Below are positions 1-8,804 of a stretch of DNA of 64,000 nucleotides, one piece after another. Both the position numbers and the translations under genes were made by a program. The notes beneath the pieces are model-generated. The model did no database searches. It had not been told where the DNA came from and saw only the letters and a program-made list of their open reading frames with translations. How positions within the stretch are numbered: position 1 is the stretch's first letter; the number at the start of each line of letters is the position of its first letter. The DNA comes from Nocardioides cavernaquae (GTDB lineage Bacteria; Actinomycetota; Actinomycetes; Propionibacteriales; Nocardioidaceae), in assembly GCF_003600895.1 (NCBI RefSeq), contig NZ_QYRP01000002.1, forward strand, positions 930,001 through 994,000. The letters run 5' to 3'.

Positions 1-9
1 GTTCGGCGC

Positions 10-660
10 CTAGTGCGACGAGGTGCCGGTGGTCGCCAGGGTGGCGCCGAGGCCGATCATCATCACGCCACCGGTCGCACCGAGGCGGTCCAACCGCTGC
101 GGCTCCCGGGCGAACCACTCCCGGGCACGGCTGGCCGCGAAGACCCAGACCGAGTCGGACGCGATCGCGAGGACCGAGAAGACCAGGCCGAGGAAGACCA
201 GCTGAAGACCAGCTGACCCCGACGGAGAGACGAACTGGGGCAGGAAGGCGGCGAAGAAGACGATGGTCTTGGGGTTGGTCACTCCGACGATCGCGCCGGT
301 CCTGATCGAGCCCCAGGTCGACATGCCACGCACGGCAGCCTCGGCCCCGCCCAGCATCGCGGCACGCGCATCACCGCGGTGCCGGATCGCCTGGATGCCG
401 AGATAGACGACGTAGGCCGCGCCGGCCAGCTTGAGCGCGGTGAACGCCGCGGCCGACGTGGCCACGAGCGCCCCAAGTCCCAGCGCCACTCCGAGCACCT
501 GGCCGAGCAGCCCGAGGGCATTGCCGACGACCGAGAGGAGCGCGTCGCGGCGGCCGACCGTCAGCGCCCGACCGATCGTGAAGAGCAAAGAAGGTCCGGG
601 CACCTGGATGAAGATGAGCGACGCGAGCAGGAACGCGGCGAAGTGACCGGAAGTGGGCAT
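10..660 (-). CDS. LysE/RhtB-family amino-acid exporter
   Basis: Inner-membrane exporter of the LysE/RhtB family, 216 residues, which is the usual family length. The N-terminus reads MPTSGHFAAFLLASLIFIQV followed by PGPSLL, the PGP motif typical of these exporters, and about six hydrophobic segments follow. The second half holds the conserved NPKTIVFFAAFLPQF stretch. I chose the ATG at 660 because the frame stays open far upstream, but that extension is charged, non-conserved sequence lying antisense to the next genes. The family exports amino acids or small metabolites; the substrate cannot be read from the sequence. It is divergent from the small gene at 751. I see no riboswitch-like structure in the 90-bp gap. 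Confidence 0.9.
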   Translation of the reverse strand: MPTSGHFAAFLLASLIFIQVPGPSLLFTIGRALTVGRRDALLSVVGNALGLLGQVLGVALGLGALVATSAAAFTALKLAGAAYVVYLGIQAIRHRGDARAAMLGGAEAAVRGMSTWGSIRTGAIVGVTNPKTIVFFAAFLPQFVSPSGSAGLQLVFLGLVFSVLAIASDSVWVFAASRAREWFAREPQRLDRLGATGGVMMIGLGATLATTGTSSH

Positions 661-737
661 GTCCTCGATTGTCCGGACCGTCCGCTTCTGTGGCAACTGC
701 AATAGCCGGACCGGGCCTCGCCCCGGCCGCGCTGCCC

Positions 738-743
738 TAAGAT
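738..743 (+). promoter_or_regulatory. -10 element of a probable leaderless promoter
   Basis: TAAGAT lies 7 nt before the GTG at 751, which has no Shine-Dalgarno sequence. This spacing puts the transcription start at or next to the start codon. It is one of several such starts in the window. Confidence 0.5.
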
Positions 744-750
744 CGGCGGC

Positions 751-1047
751 GTGATCTTCAAGCGCGTCGGCGAGAGCCGCCCCTACCCCGAGCACGGGAC
801 GACCTCCCGCGCCTGGAGCCAGGTGCCGCCGCGTCAGGTGCGTCTGGACCAGCTCGTCACGACCAAGGACACCCTCAAGCTGACCTCGTTGCTCGATGAG
901 GACTCCACCTTCTACGGCGACCTGTTCGCGCATGTCGTGCAGTGGCAGGGCGATTACTACCTCGAGGACGGCCTGCACCGCGCACTGCGGGCGGCTCTCC
1001 AGCAGCGCCACGTCATCCACGCCCGTGTGCTCGTCCTGGAGGACTGA
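751..1047 (+). CDS. Small ParB/sulfiredoxin-like protein (often labelled VapB-family antitoxin)
   Basis: 98-residue soluble protein starting at GTG. It is conserved in actinobacteria immediately upstream of a LytR_C-domain gene. From memory, databases often call it a type II VapB antitoxin, but there is no toxin partner here and no ribbon-helix-helix or AbrB pattern. Instead, a VRLDQLVTTK segment (about residue 30) and a DGLHRALRA segment (about residue 73) resemble the start and the DGxHR motif of the ParB/sulfiredoxin fold. Function unknown. The stop codon abuts the ATG of the next gene, so the two are co-translated. A TAAGAT box 7 nt upstream and no ribosome-binding site suggest a leaderless mRNA. 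Confidence 0.75.
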   Translation: MIFKRVGESRPYPEHGTTSRAWSQVPPRQVRLDQLVTTKDTLKLTSLLDEDSTFYGDLFAHVVQWQGDYYLEDGLHRALRAALQQRHVIHARVLVLED

Positions 1048-1578
1048 ATGGCCACCGACACGGACCACAAGGACACCTCGGGTCCGACCATGATCACGCT
1101 GGTCCTGATCACCCTCGTGATGCTCTTCCTCGGCCTGCACTGGGTGCGGCAGAGCTTCCCCGACCTCGCGTCGTACGCCGATGACTCGGCGTGTGTCGAC
1201 ACCCGGGTGGAGGCGGGTCAGACGCTGCACACCCGCGACATCCTGGTCAGCGTCTTCAACGCGGGCCAGAAGTCCGGCACGGCGAGCGCCACCATGAAGA
1301 GGCTCGAGAAGCGTGGGTTCGTCGCTGGCGACACCGGCAACACGAGCGTTGCCGGCGGGGTGCGCGGTGTCGAGATCTGGGCCGACTCGGTCAACCCGGC
1401 GGCGCTGCTGGTCGCGAAGCAGTTCGGTGCCGGCACGCAGATCGTCGCTGGTCACGATCAGCTCGGCGACGGCGTCGTGGTCGTCATCGGTGACAACATG
1501 AGGCGGATGAGCGCGCCCGTCGAGTCGCTCGTGGCCGAGGAGCAGGCCTACATCTGCGGCCCGCCGGTCCTGCAGTAG
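1048..1578 (+). CDS. LytR_C-domain membrane-anchored protein
   Basis: 176 residues. A short cytoplasmic N-terminus is followed by one transmembrane helix (about residues 12-32, MITLVLITLVMLFLGLHW), then an extracytoplasmic domain containing VSVFNAGQKSGTA, the hallmark of the LytR_C domain. That domain is often attached to cell-wall polymer ligases, but here it stands alone without the LCP catalytic domain. A cell-envelope role is likely; the exact job is unknown. It directly follows the 98-residue gene with no gap. Its stop lies 1 bp from the stop of the convergent antiporter, so the two transcripts meet end to end. Confidence 0.85.
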   Translation: MATDTDHKDTSGPTMITLVLITLVMLFLGLHWVRQSFPDLASYADDSACVDTRVEAGQTLHTRDILVSVFNAGQKSGTASATMKRLEKRGFVAGDTGNTSVAGGVRGVEIWADSVNPAALLVAKQFGAGTQIVAGHDQLGDGVVVVIGDNMRRMSAPVESLVAEEQAYICGPPVLQ

Positions 1579-1579
1579 G

Positions 1580-3106
1580 TCACTCCTCGACGGGAGCCGG
1601 GCCCTTGCGTGGGTCGCTGCTCAACCACTGGGCGAGGCGGCCGGAGCGCGACACGACGCGCAACCGCTCCTCGGTCGCCGTCCGGAGCTTGCGCGGCGTC
1701 ACGACGAGAAGGTCGTCGCCGTGGCGCAGCACCGTGCGCCGCTCCGGGACGATGGACTCCCCGTTGCGGATGATCAGCGAGATCGACGCCCCCTGGGGCA
1801 GGCGGAGCTCGCCGACCTCGACGCCGTGCATCAGCGACTTGCTGCTGATGTGCACCTGGAGCAGGTCGGCCGCGATGCGCTCGAGCGGCGCGGCCTCGAT
1901 GCCGAGCTCGCGCGGCTCGGAGCGCCGGGCGACGCCGAGGAACCGCGCCATGCGGGGCAGGGTCGGCCCGGTCAGCATCGTGAAGACGACGACCAGCACG
2001 AAGACGATGTCGAAGAGCTGCTCCGCCCCGTCGACGCCGTCGGCCAGGGGGATCGTGGTGAAGACGATCGGCACGGCGCCGCGCAGGCCTGCCCAGGACA
2101 GGAAGGCCAGCTCGCGGCGTGGCAACGGACTGACCACCGCACTCGCGAACACCGACAGTGGTCTGGCGACGAAGGTCAGCAGGAGTCCAGCGCCCAGCGC
2201 GAGGGCCACGATCGACAGGTCGATCCGGGCCGGGGACAGCAGCAGGCCGAGCATCACGAAGAGGCCGATCTGTGCCAGCCACGCGATGCCCTCCGAGAAG
2301 GAGCGCGTGGTCGCCCGGTGGGGCAGGTCGGAGTTGCCGAGGACGAGCGCCGCGACGTAGACGGCGGCGAAGCCGGAGGCGTGGATCGCGGCGCCGGTGC
2401 CGTAGGCCAGGACGCAGAAGGCGAGCACGGCAAGGGGATACAGGCCCGATGCCGGGAGCGCGGACCGGCCGAGCGTCCACGCACCGAGGAAGCCGACCGC
2501 GAGACCGAGCACGACGCCGACCGCGAGCTCGTAGACGATCAGGCCGGCCATCGCCAGCAGCCCGTGCTCCATCGCCGCACCGGACGAGATCAGGACGACG
2601 AGGACCACGGTCGGGGCGTCGTTGAGGCCCGACTCGGCCTCGAGCGCTCCGGTCAGCCGCTTGGGAAGGGGTACGACGCGGAGCACGCTGAACACGGCCG
2701 CCGCATCGGTGGCCGACGTGACCGCTCCGAGCAGGATCGAGATCTGCCAGGAGAGCCCGAACAGGTAGTGCCCGCCGAGCGTCATCACCAGCACCGAGAC
2801 CGCGACGCCGATGGTCGCCAGCGAGACGCCCATGCGCATCGATGGCTTGAGGTCTCCCCAGTGGGTCGTCAGACCACCCTCGGCCAGGATCAGCACGAGC
2901 GCGCCGAAGCCGAGCGCGTGCGCGACCTGGGCGTCCTCGAAGTGCAGGCCGAGACCCGACTCGCCGAGAGCCACACCCATGAGCAGGTAGAGCAGCAGGC
3001 TGGGGAGACCGACACCCGCCGACAGCCGGACCGCAAGGATCGCGAGCAGCGTGATCGCCGAGCCGGCCAGCAGAATCGTGTCGAGCTGGTGGGCGTCGAA
3101 GGTCAA
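1580..3106 (-). CDS. Potassium/proton antiporter with RCK_C domain (CPA1/NhaP2 type)
   Basis: 508-residue cation:proton antiporter. About 12 hydrophobic segments cover residues 5-390. They include SATDAAAVFSVLRVV, LEAESGLNDAPTVVLV (the family's ND acidic site) and a WAGLRGAVPIVF helix. A soluble C-terminal TrkA_C/RCK_C-type domain (about 400-490) probably senses a ligand. I chose TTG 3106 because GAGGTGA lies 5 nt before it and family homology begins there; the upstream open frame is charged and non-conserved. The layout matches NhaP2/CvrA potassium exporters involved in volume and pH control. It is divergent from the glycerophosphodiesterase gene. Confidence 0.9.
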   Translation of the reverse strand: MTFDAHQLDTILLAGSAITLLAILAVRLSAGVGLPSLLLYLLMGVALGESGLGLHFEDAQVAHALGFGALVLILAEGGLTTHWGDLKPSMRMGVSLATIGVAVSVLVMTLGGHYLFGLSWQISILLGAVTSATDAAAVFSVLRVVPLPKRLTGALEAESGLNDAPTVVLVVLISSGAAMEHGLLAMAGLIVYELAVGVVLGLAVGFLGAWTLGRSALPASGLYPLAVLAFCVLAYGTGAAIHASGFAAVYVAALVLGNSDLPHRATTRSFSEGIAWLAQIGLFVMLGLLLSPARIDLSIVALALGAGLLLTFVARPLSVFASAVVSPLPRRELAFLSWAGLRGAVPIVFTTIPLADGVDGAEQLFDIVFVLVVVFTMLTGPTLPRMARFLGVARRSEPRELGIEAAPLERIAADLLQVHISSKSLMHGVEVGELRLPQGASISLIIRNGESIVPERRTVLRHGDDLLVVTPRKLRTATEERLRVVSRSGRLAQWLSSDPRKGPAPVEE

Positions 3107-3232
3107 GCCGTCACCTCGCTCGGTCTGGCAGCTCGTCGGTCGGATCCGCAGTCTATCGGGGCACGACCACCTGACCGCGAGCATTCACCTCAACCCCACC
3201 CGGACGTCATCTCTGCGGGGTGGAGTGGGGTC

Positions 3233-4345
3233 ATGAAGCTGCGCATCTCGGGCGCCGTCGTCGCGCTGGCCGCCACGCCCCTCCTCGTCCTCTCCCCCTC
3301 CACGACGCACGCCGCGTCCCCGTCGAGCGCCTCCGCGGAAGCCACCGCCGACCCGGTCGTCATCGGCCACCGCGGCGCATCGGGCTACCGGCCGGAGCAC
3401 ACGCTGGCGGCGTATCGCCTGGCGATCGCCCAGGGCGCCGACTACGTCGAGCCCGACCTGGTCTCCACCAAGGACCACGTGCTCGTCGCCCGGCACGAGA
3501 ACGAGATCAGCGGCACCACCGATGTCGCGGGCCACCCGGAGTTCGCGGCCCGGAAGACCACCAAGGTCATCGACGGCGTGACCACGACCGGCTGGTTCAC
3601 CGAGGACTTCACGCTGGCCGAGCTGAAGACGCTGCGCGCGATCGAGCGGCTGCCCCAGGTGCGGCCCGCCAACACGGCGTACGACGGGCGGTTCGAGGTG
3701 CCGACGCTGCAGGAGGTGCTCAACCTCGTGCGGGCCGAGTCGCGCCGCCACGGCCGCACGATCGGGATCTACCCGGAGACCAAGCACCCGTCGTACTTCG
3801 ACGGGATCGGGCTCTCGCTCGAGGAGCCGCTGGTCGAGGCGCTGCGGAAGTACGACCTCGACGATGCGGACGACGCGGTCGTGCTGCAGTCCTTCGAGAC
3901 CGCCAACCTGCGCGAGCTCAACGGCCTGGTCGAGTCCCCGATCGCCCAGCTGCTCGACGGCTCGGGCAAGCCCTGGGACTTCCGCGTGAGCGGCGACCCG
4001 CGCACGTACGTCGACCTCACGTCGCCGGCGAACCTGGCCTGGATCGCGACGTACGCCGACGGGATCGGCGCCCACAAGAACCTCGTCCTCCCGCGGACCG
4101 GCGGGGCGACCACCACGCCCTCCGCCCTGGTCAGCGATGCCCACGCGAACGGGCTGATCGTGCACGTCTGGACGCTGCGCGCGGAGAACCAGTTCATGGC
4201 CACGAACTTCCGCATCGGCACGGACCCGAACGCCCACGGCGACCTGGCCGCGGAGACGAGGGCGTTCCTCGATGCCGGAGTCGACGGGGTCTTCAGCGAC
4301 CAGCCGGACCTCGCCGTTGCCGCGCGCGATGCCTGGCTCGGCTGA
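3233..4345 (+). CDS. Exported glycerophosphodiester phosphodiesterase
   Basis: 370 residues with an N-terminal signal peptide (MKLRISG, hydrophobic core, cleavage near THAAS). The mature part is a GDPD TIM barrel. It hydrolyses glycerophosphodiesters to glycerol-3-phosphate and an alcohol, probably at the cell surface. Active-site signatures seen: GHRGASGYRPEHT (His46, Arg47, Glu55), then the YVEPDL metal-binding acidic pair, a VARHEN histidine, YPETKHP, and VHVWTLR near the end. ATG 3233 has GGAGTGGGG just upstream; the long open frame before it lies antisense to the antiporter. It converges on the VWA gene with a 3-bp gap and no evident terminator. Confidence 0.92.
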   Translation: MKLRISGAVVALAATPLLVLSPSTTHAASPSSASAEATADPVVIGHRGASGYRPEHTLAAYRLAIAQGADYVEPDLVSTKDHVLVARHENEISGTTDVAGHPEFAARKTTKVIDGVTTTGWFTEDFTLAELKTLRAIERLPQVRPANTAYDGRFEVPTLQEVLNLVRAESRRHGRTIGIYPETKHPSYFDGIGLSLEEPLVEALRKYDLDDADDAVVLQSFETANLRELNGLVESPIAQLLDGSGKPWDFRVSGDPRTYVDLTSPANLAWIATYADGIGAHKNLVLPRTGGATTTPSALVSDAHANGLIVHVWTLRAENQFMATNFRIGTDPNAHGDLAAETRAFLDAGVDGVFSDQPDLAVAARDAWLG

Positions 4346-4348
4346 TCG

Positions 4349-5754
4349 TCACAGGATGTCGTGCACGAACTCCGACAGCTGGGTGAGGTTGCGGCACTCC
4401 GCCATGGGCACGAGGTCGGCGTACCGGCTGGCGACCGAGTCGCCGGTGTCCCAGTTGCGCCGCACCTCGGGGTTGAGCCACCACTGCTTCTTGGACTTCC
4501 CCACCAGGTCGCGAAGGACGTCCATCTGCAGGTCGGCGTAGTTGGAGCGGGCGTCGCCGAGGATCAGCAGCGATGACTTGGGGCCGAGCGCGTCGGAGTA
4601 CTTCTCCTGGAAGCGCTTGAACGCACGCCCGTAGTTGGTCCGGCCGAACTGCGCAGCGTGGGCGGACTGGGCGACCAGCTCGGTCATGATGTCGACCAGG
4701 TCGCCGCCGGGCACGAACGAGTCCGTCACCTCGACGATGTCGTCGACGAACGTGAACGCGCGCACCTTGCCGAACTGCTCGCGCAGCGCGAACACCAGCA
4801 GCAGCGTGAACGAGGCGAAGTTGGCCACCGACCCGCTGACGTCACAGAGCACGACCAGCTCGGTCTTGTGCGGCCGCTTGGGCTTGTGGTGCGTGGTGAG
4901 CGGCACCCCGCCGGTCGAGATCGAGGCGCGCACGGTGCGCCGGAAGTCCAGCGGACCGCGCCGCTTGGCGTGGTGCTCCTGGGTCAGGCGCGTGGCGAGG
5001 CGGCGGGCCAGCGGGTAGATCTGGCGCCGCATCTCCTCGATGTCCGTGCGGCGCATCGAGAGGAAGTCGAGCTTGTCGATGGTCGGCGGCACGACCTGGC
5101 TGCCGACCTGCTCGACGCCCTTCTCCTGCGCGATCCGTCGGAGCGCGTCGGCCTCGGCCAGCCCGGTGAAGGACGCGATCCGGCGCGTGGCGGTGGCCCG
5201 CGCCTCCTCCTCGCCGATCCCGCTGGCCTCGAGCGCCTGCATGATCCGGAAGGCGAAGTCCTCCGGGCGCACGCGCTTCATGGCGGTGTACGCGCTCCAG
5301 GTCGAACGACCCGGTCCCTGCCCGGGCAGGGACCCGAAGGTGCCGACACCGAAGATGGCCAGCTCGCCGATCCGCTGCCGGTCGTCGGCCTCGAGCGCCT
5401 CGCCCAGCTGCTCGCGGAACTCGGTCAGCGACTCCGGGCCGTCATCGACGAGCAGCTCGCGGTCGCCCTCCTTGGTCGCGATGTCGTAGAGCTCGGCATC
5501 CTCGGTGTTGAGGGTGCCGAGCCGGCCGTCGCCGATCAGGGCGGGGAACCAGAGGTCGAAGAGTGCGTCGAAGCCCGGGCGGTGGGTGTCGCGCTTGCAC
5601 AGCGTCGCGGCGTACGTCGCGCGGACAGTCTCGCGGTCGTCGAAGTCGATGTGCATCAGCGCCTGCGCGGCGTCGATGTCCTCGGCGAGGCTCACGGTGA
5701 GGCCCGCTCCGCGGAGCGCCTCCACGAAGCCGATGTGCCGATCGAGCAACGCCA

Positions 5755-5755
<1 letters not shown>
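4349..5755 (-). CDS. CoxE-like VWA-domain protein
   Basis: 468-residue cytoplasmic protein of the VWA/CoxE-like family. The C-terminal von Willebrand A domain carries a MIDAS motif DVSGS near residue 305, and a helical N-terminal domain of about 250 residues precedes it. Such proteins pair with MoxR AAA+ ATPases to form metal-dependent chaperone or remodelling complexes. That matches this locus: its ATG overlaps the stop of the MoxR gene by one base (TGATG), so the two are translationally coupled. The client enzyme is not evident nearby; there are no CO-dehydrogenase or nitric-oxide-reductase genes in the window. Confidence 0.9.
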
Positions 5756-6636
<881 letters not shown>

Positions 6637-6642
6637 CGGCCG

Positions 6643-6648
6643 AGCATA
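6643..6648 (-). promoter_or_regulatory. -10 element of a leaderless promoter for the MoxR gene
   Basis: TATGCT on the minus strand ends 6 nt before the GTG at 6636, and no Shine-Dalgarno sequence lies between them. Confidence 0.5.
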
Positions 6649-6719
6649 GGGCTCATGCTGGGTCCGCGAAACAGACCGTGACTGCGCTCACCGTGCCCTG
6701 ATCCCCAGACGTTGGACGC

Positions 6720-6992
6720 GTGACCGGAATCGCAGTAGCCAAATCGCGCCTGCGGCGTTGTATGGGCGTGATGATCCGGACCCGCCAGCGCACCCTGCGC
6801 CAGTCACTGCGCCTCGCAGTGGCGAAGGCGTGCGCGGCGACCGCTGCACTCCTCGCGGCCCACGTCACGCTGTCGGTCGCCACCGACCTCTACGGCTTCG
6901 CGGCTCCCGAGCCGGCCGCCCCGGTCCCGGCCGAGGTCGTCGTGACGGTCGAGCAGACAGTGGTCACGCCCGCGACGATCCGCAACGACTGA
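6720..6992 (+). CDS. Hypothetical small protein with one hydrophobic segment
   Basis: Possible 90-residue protein, not recognised. A basic N-terminal half (several Arg/Lys, including IRTRQRTLRQSLRLAVAK) is followed by one hydrophobic stretch (about residues 38-55, AATAALLAAHVTLSVAT), then a Pro/Ala/Val-rich tail. This could be a small membrane-anchored or exported protein. No start has a ribosome-binding site; GTG 6720, ATG 6762 and ATG 6771 are all possible. The amino-acid composition looks protein-like, and neither strand carries a competing gene here. I am unsure that it is expressed. Confidence 0.4.
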   Translation: MTGIAVAKSRLRRCMGVMIRTRQRTLRQSLRLAVAKACAATAALLAAHVTLSVATDLYGFAAPEPAAPVPAEVVVTVEQTVVTPATIRND

Positions 6993-7005
6993 TCCTCCCC
7001 CGCGG

Positions 7006-7842
7006 TCAGCAGTCCTTCTGTGACTCCAGCCGCGCGCGGTAGGCGATCCGCTCGGCGCTGTCCGGTCGCATCGCACGGTCACCCTTCGCGATGCGACGCA
7101 CCAGGTTGAGCATCGGCTCAGGCGTCACGGAGGCGACGTTGGCCAGCCCGCCGACGTACGACGGGACGGCGGTCTCCGCCTTCCGGTTCGCCAACGAGTC
7201 CACGACGGCACGGGCGACATCGGAGGCCTGCACCTTCGGGATCGGTCGCATGTCGAGGCCGGAGGCCAGGGCGGTGTCGACCGCAGACGGCAGGATCGCC
7301 GAGATGCTGACGCCCCGGTCGGCGTACTCGAGGCGGGTCGCGGCGGTCAGCCCCACCACGGCGAACTTGGTCGCGTTGTAGACCGCGAGACCCGGCACCG
7401 GGAACTTCCCGGCCAGCGAGGCGACGTTGACGACATGGCCACGCCCCCGCTCGAGCATGCCGGGAAGTGCGAGCCGCATGCCGTTGATCACGCCGAAGAC
7501 GTTGACGTCGAACTGCATCCGGTCGGTGCCTGCGTCGAGCTCGAGGAAGCCCCCATTGGGCATGACGCCGGCATTGTTGACCAGCACGTCGAGCGGCCCG
7601 AGGTCGGCGGCCGCCGCCTCCAGGAACGCCTGGTACGACGCGTGGTCGCGCACGTCGAGCCGGTAGGCGACTGCTCCGATCTCGGCCGCCGTCTTCTCGG
7701 CCTTCTCCAGGTCGAGGTCGCCGATGGCCACCTTGGCACCGCGAGCGATGAACTGCTCGGCGGTGGCACGGCCGATGCCCTGGGCAGCGCCGGTGATGGC
7801 GACGACGGCGCCGTCAAGGTTGATGGACGGGTAGCGGTTCAC
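7006..7842 (-). CDS. SDR-family oxidoreductase (SadH-like)
   Basis: 278-residue short-chain dehydrogenase/reductase. It has the TGAAQGIG cofactor motif (about residue 17), NNAG, and the catalytic YNATK tetrad. It probably interconverts an alcohol and a ketone or aldehyde with NAD(P). GTG 7842 overlaps the stop of the patatin gene by 4 bp (GTGA), so this is the third gene of the monooxygenase-patatin-SDR operon. The arrangement recalls M. tuberculosis mymA-lipR-sadH (monooxygenase, lipase, SDR). The upstream extension of the open frame overlaps the patatin gene and is a shadow. Confidence 0.9.
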   Translation of the reverse strand: MNRYPSINLDGAVVAITGAAQGIGRATAEQFIARGAKVAIGDLDLEKAEKTAAEIGAVAYRLDVRDHASYQAFLEAAAADLGPLDVLVNNAGVMPNGGFLELDAGTDRMQFDVNVFGVINGMRLALPGMLERGRGHVVNVASLAGKFPVPGLAVYNATKFAVVGLTAATRLEYADRGVSISAILPSAVDTALASGLDMRPIPKVQASDVARAVVDSLANRKAETAVPSYVGGLANVASVTPEPMLNLVRRIAKGDRAMRPDSAERIAYRARLESQKDC

Positions 7843-8804
7843 GCGACGGCTCCTGTGGCGATGGCGCGGCGAACGCGCGAGGGGGTGTGCAGACGGGCGG
7901 CTTCGACGGTGGCCTGGCGGCGCGTCGGATCCATGAAGTTCGGACCCATGACGGCGAGCTCGCGCTCGCCCGGCTCGACCCGGATGACCCGGGTGCCGGC
8001 GGCCTCGAGCAGCGCCTGGTCGCGGTCGACCCGCCGCGTCATCGCATGGCGCACCACCCGCTCGGCCCGGGACAGGCCGCGAGCCGAGGCACCGCCACGT
8101 GTCGACATGGGCGCCACGATGATGACCTCGTCGAGCCCTAGTGGCACGAGCAGGTCGGCGGACGCGTGCGAGACACAGCCCCCGTCGAGGTAGTCGCGGC
8201 CCATCAGTGACACCGGCGGCATCCACCCCGGCACCGCCCAGGACGCCGCAATGGCGTCCGCAAGGCCGACGCGAGGAGCACCGGGTGCGCCGAAGGCAAC
8301 ACGCTCACCGGTGTCAGCCGCGGCTGCGACGAGCCAGACACCCGGGTGATCGACCCAGCCGTCCTCGTTGGCCAGGCGCTCCCCGAGGGCACGCAGCCAG
8401 CTCGCGTCTCCGCGACCACGCGGCAACAACCCGGAAGCACCCGCGAGCAGGTCCACGTCACGCCGCGCGGCGCGACCGATGAGCCCGAGCGCGGGCCACC
8501 TCAACGCGGGTAGCGGAGGTGCTCCTCCCGGCCGGCTGGCGAGGTGCCGGGCGACGACGCTGTCCTCGGTGGAGCCGTCCAGGGCTGCGACGACCGTGTC
8601 GACCGTGCGGCCGCTGCCGAGCAGAGCTGCCATCTCGGATCCGGCAGACGTCCCGACGATGACCTCGGCGGTGCGGGCGTCCCAGCCGAGCTGGCGCTCG
8701 ATGGCCTGGAGCGCGATCGCGGTCCACGCGAAGCCGAGGGTGCCGCCGCAGCCGAGCGCGAGCCCGCGCCGCGGCGTACCTCCACCGACGGAGGCCTCAG
8801 GCAT
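7839..8804 (-). CDS. Patatin-like phospholipase
   Basis: 321 residues. The patatin signatures are present: a glycine-rich oxyanion segment GCGGTLG (about residue 18; the usual GGGxRG arginine is not conserved), the nucleophile elbow GTSAG (Ser53), and the dyad motif DGG within YLDGGCVSH. It is a predicted Ser-Asp acyl hydrolase acting on lipids or esters. ATG 8804 overlaps the monooxygenase stop by 8 bp (ATGCCTGA), and its own stop overlaps the SDR start, so it is the middle gene of a tightly coupled operon. It may hydrolyse esters made by the monooxygenase; that is inference from context. Confidence 0.88.
   Translation of the reverse strand: MPEASVGGGTPRRGLALGCGGTLGFAWTAIALQAIERQLGWDARTAEVIVGTSAGSEMAALLGSGRTVDTVVAALDGSTEDSVVARHLASRPGGAPPLPALRWPALGLIGRAARRDVDLLAGASGLLPRGRGDASWLRALGERLANEDGWVDHPGVWLVAAAADTGERVAFGAPGAPRVGLADAIAASWAVPGWMPPVSLMGRDYLDGGCVSHASADLLVPLGLDEVIIVAPMSTRGGASARGLSRAERVVRHAMTRRVDRDQALLEAAGTRVIRVEPGERELAVMGPNFMDPTRRQATVEAARLHTPSRVRRAIATGAVA

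Noticed and set aside
751..1578. Toxin-antitoxin pair
   Set aside because: The downstream gene is a membrane-anchored LytR_C protein, not a PIN-domain or other toxin.
1721..4345. 874-codon open frame on the plus strand spanning the antiporter gene
   Set aside because: Only the part from 3233 is a gene (glycerophosphodiesterase). The rest is antisense to a clear antiporter gene and has the charged Arg/Asp/Glu-rich composition of a GC-rich shadow frame.
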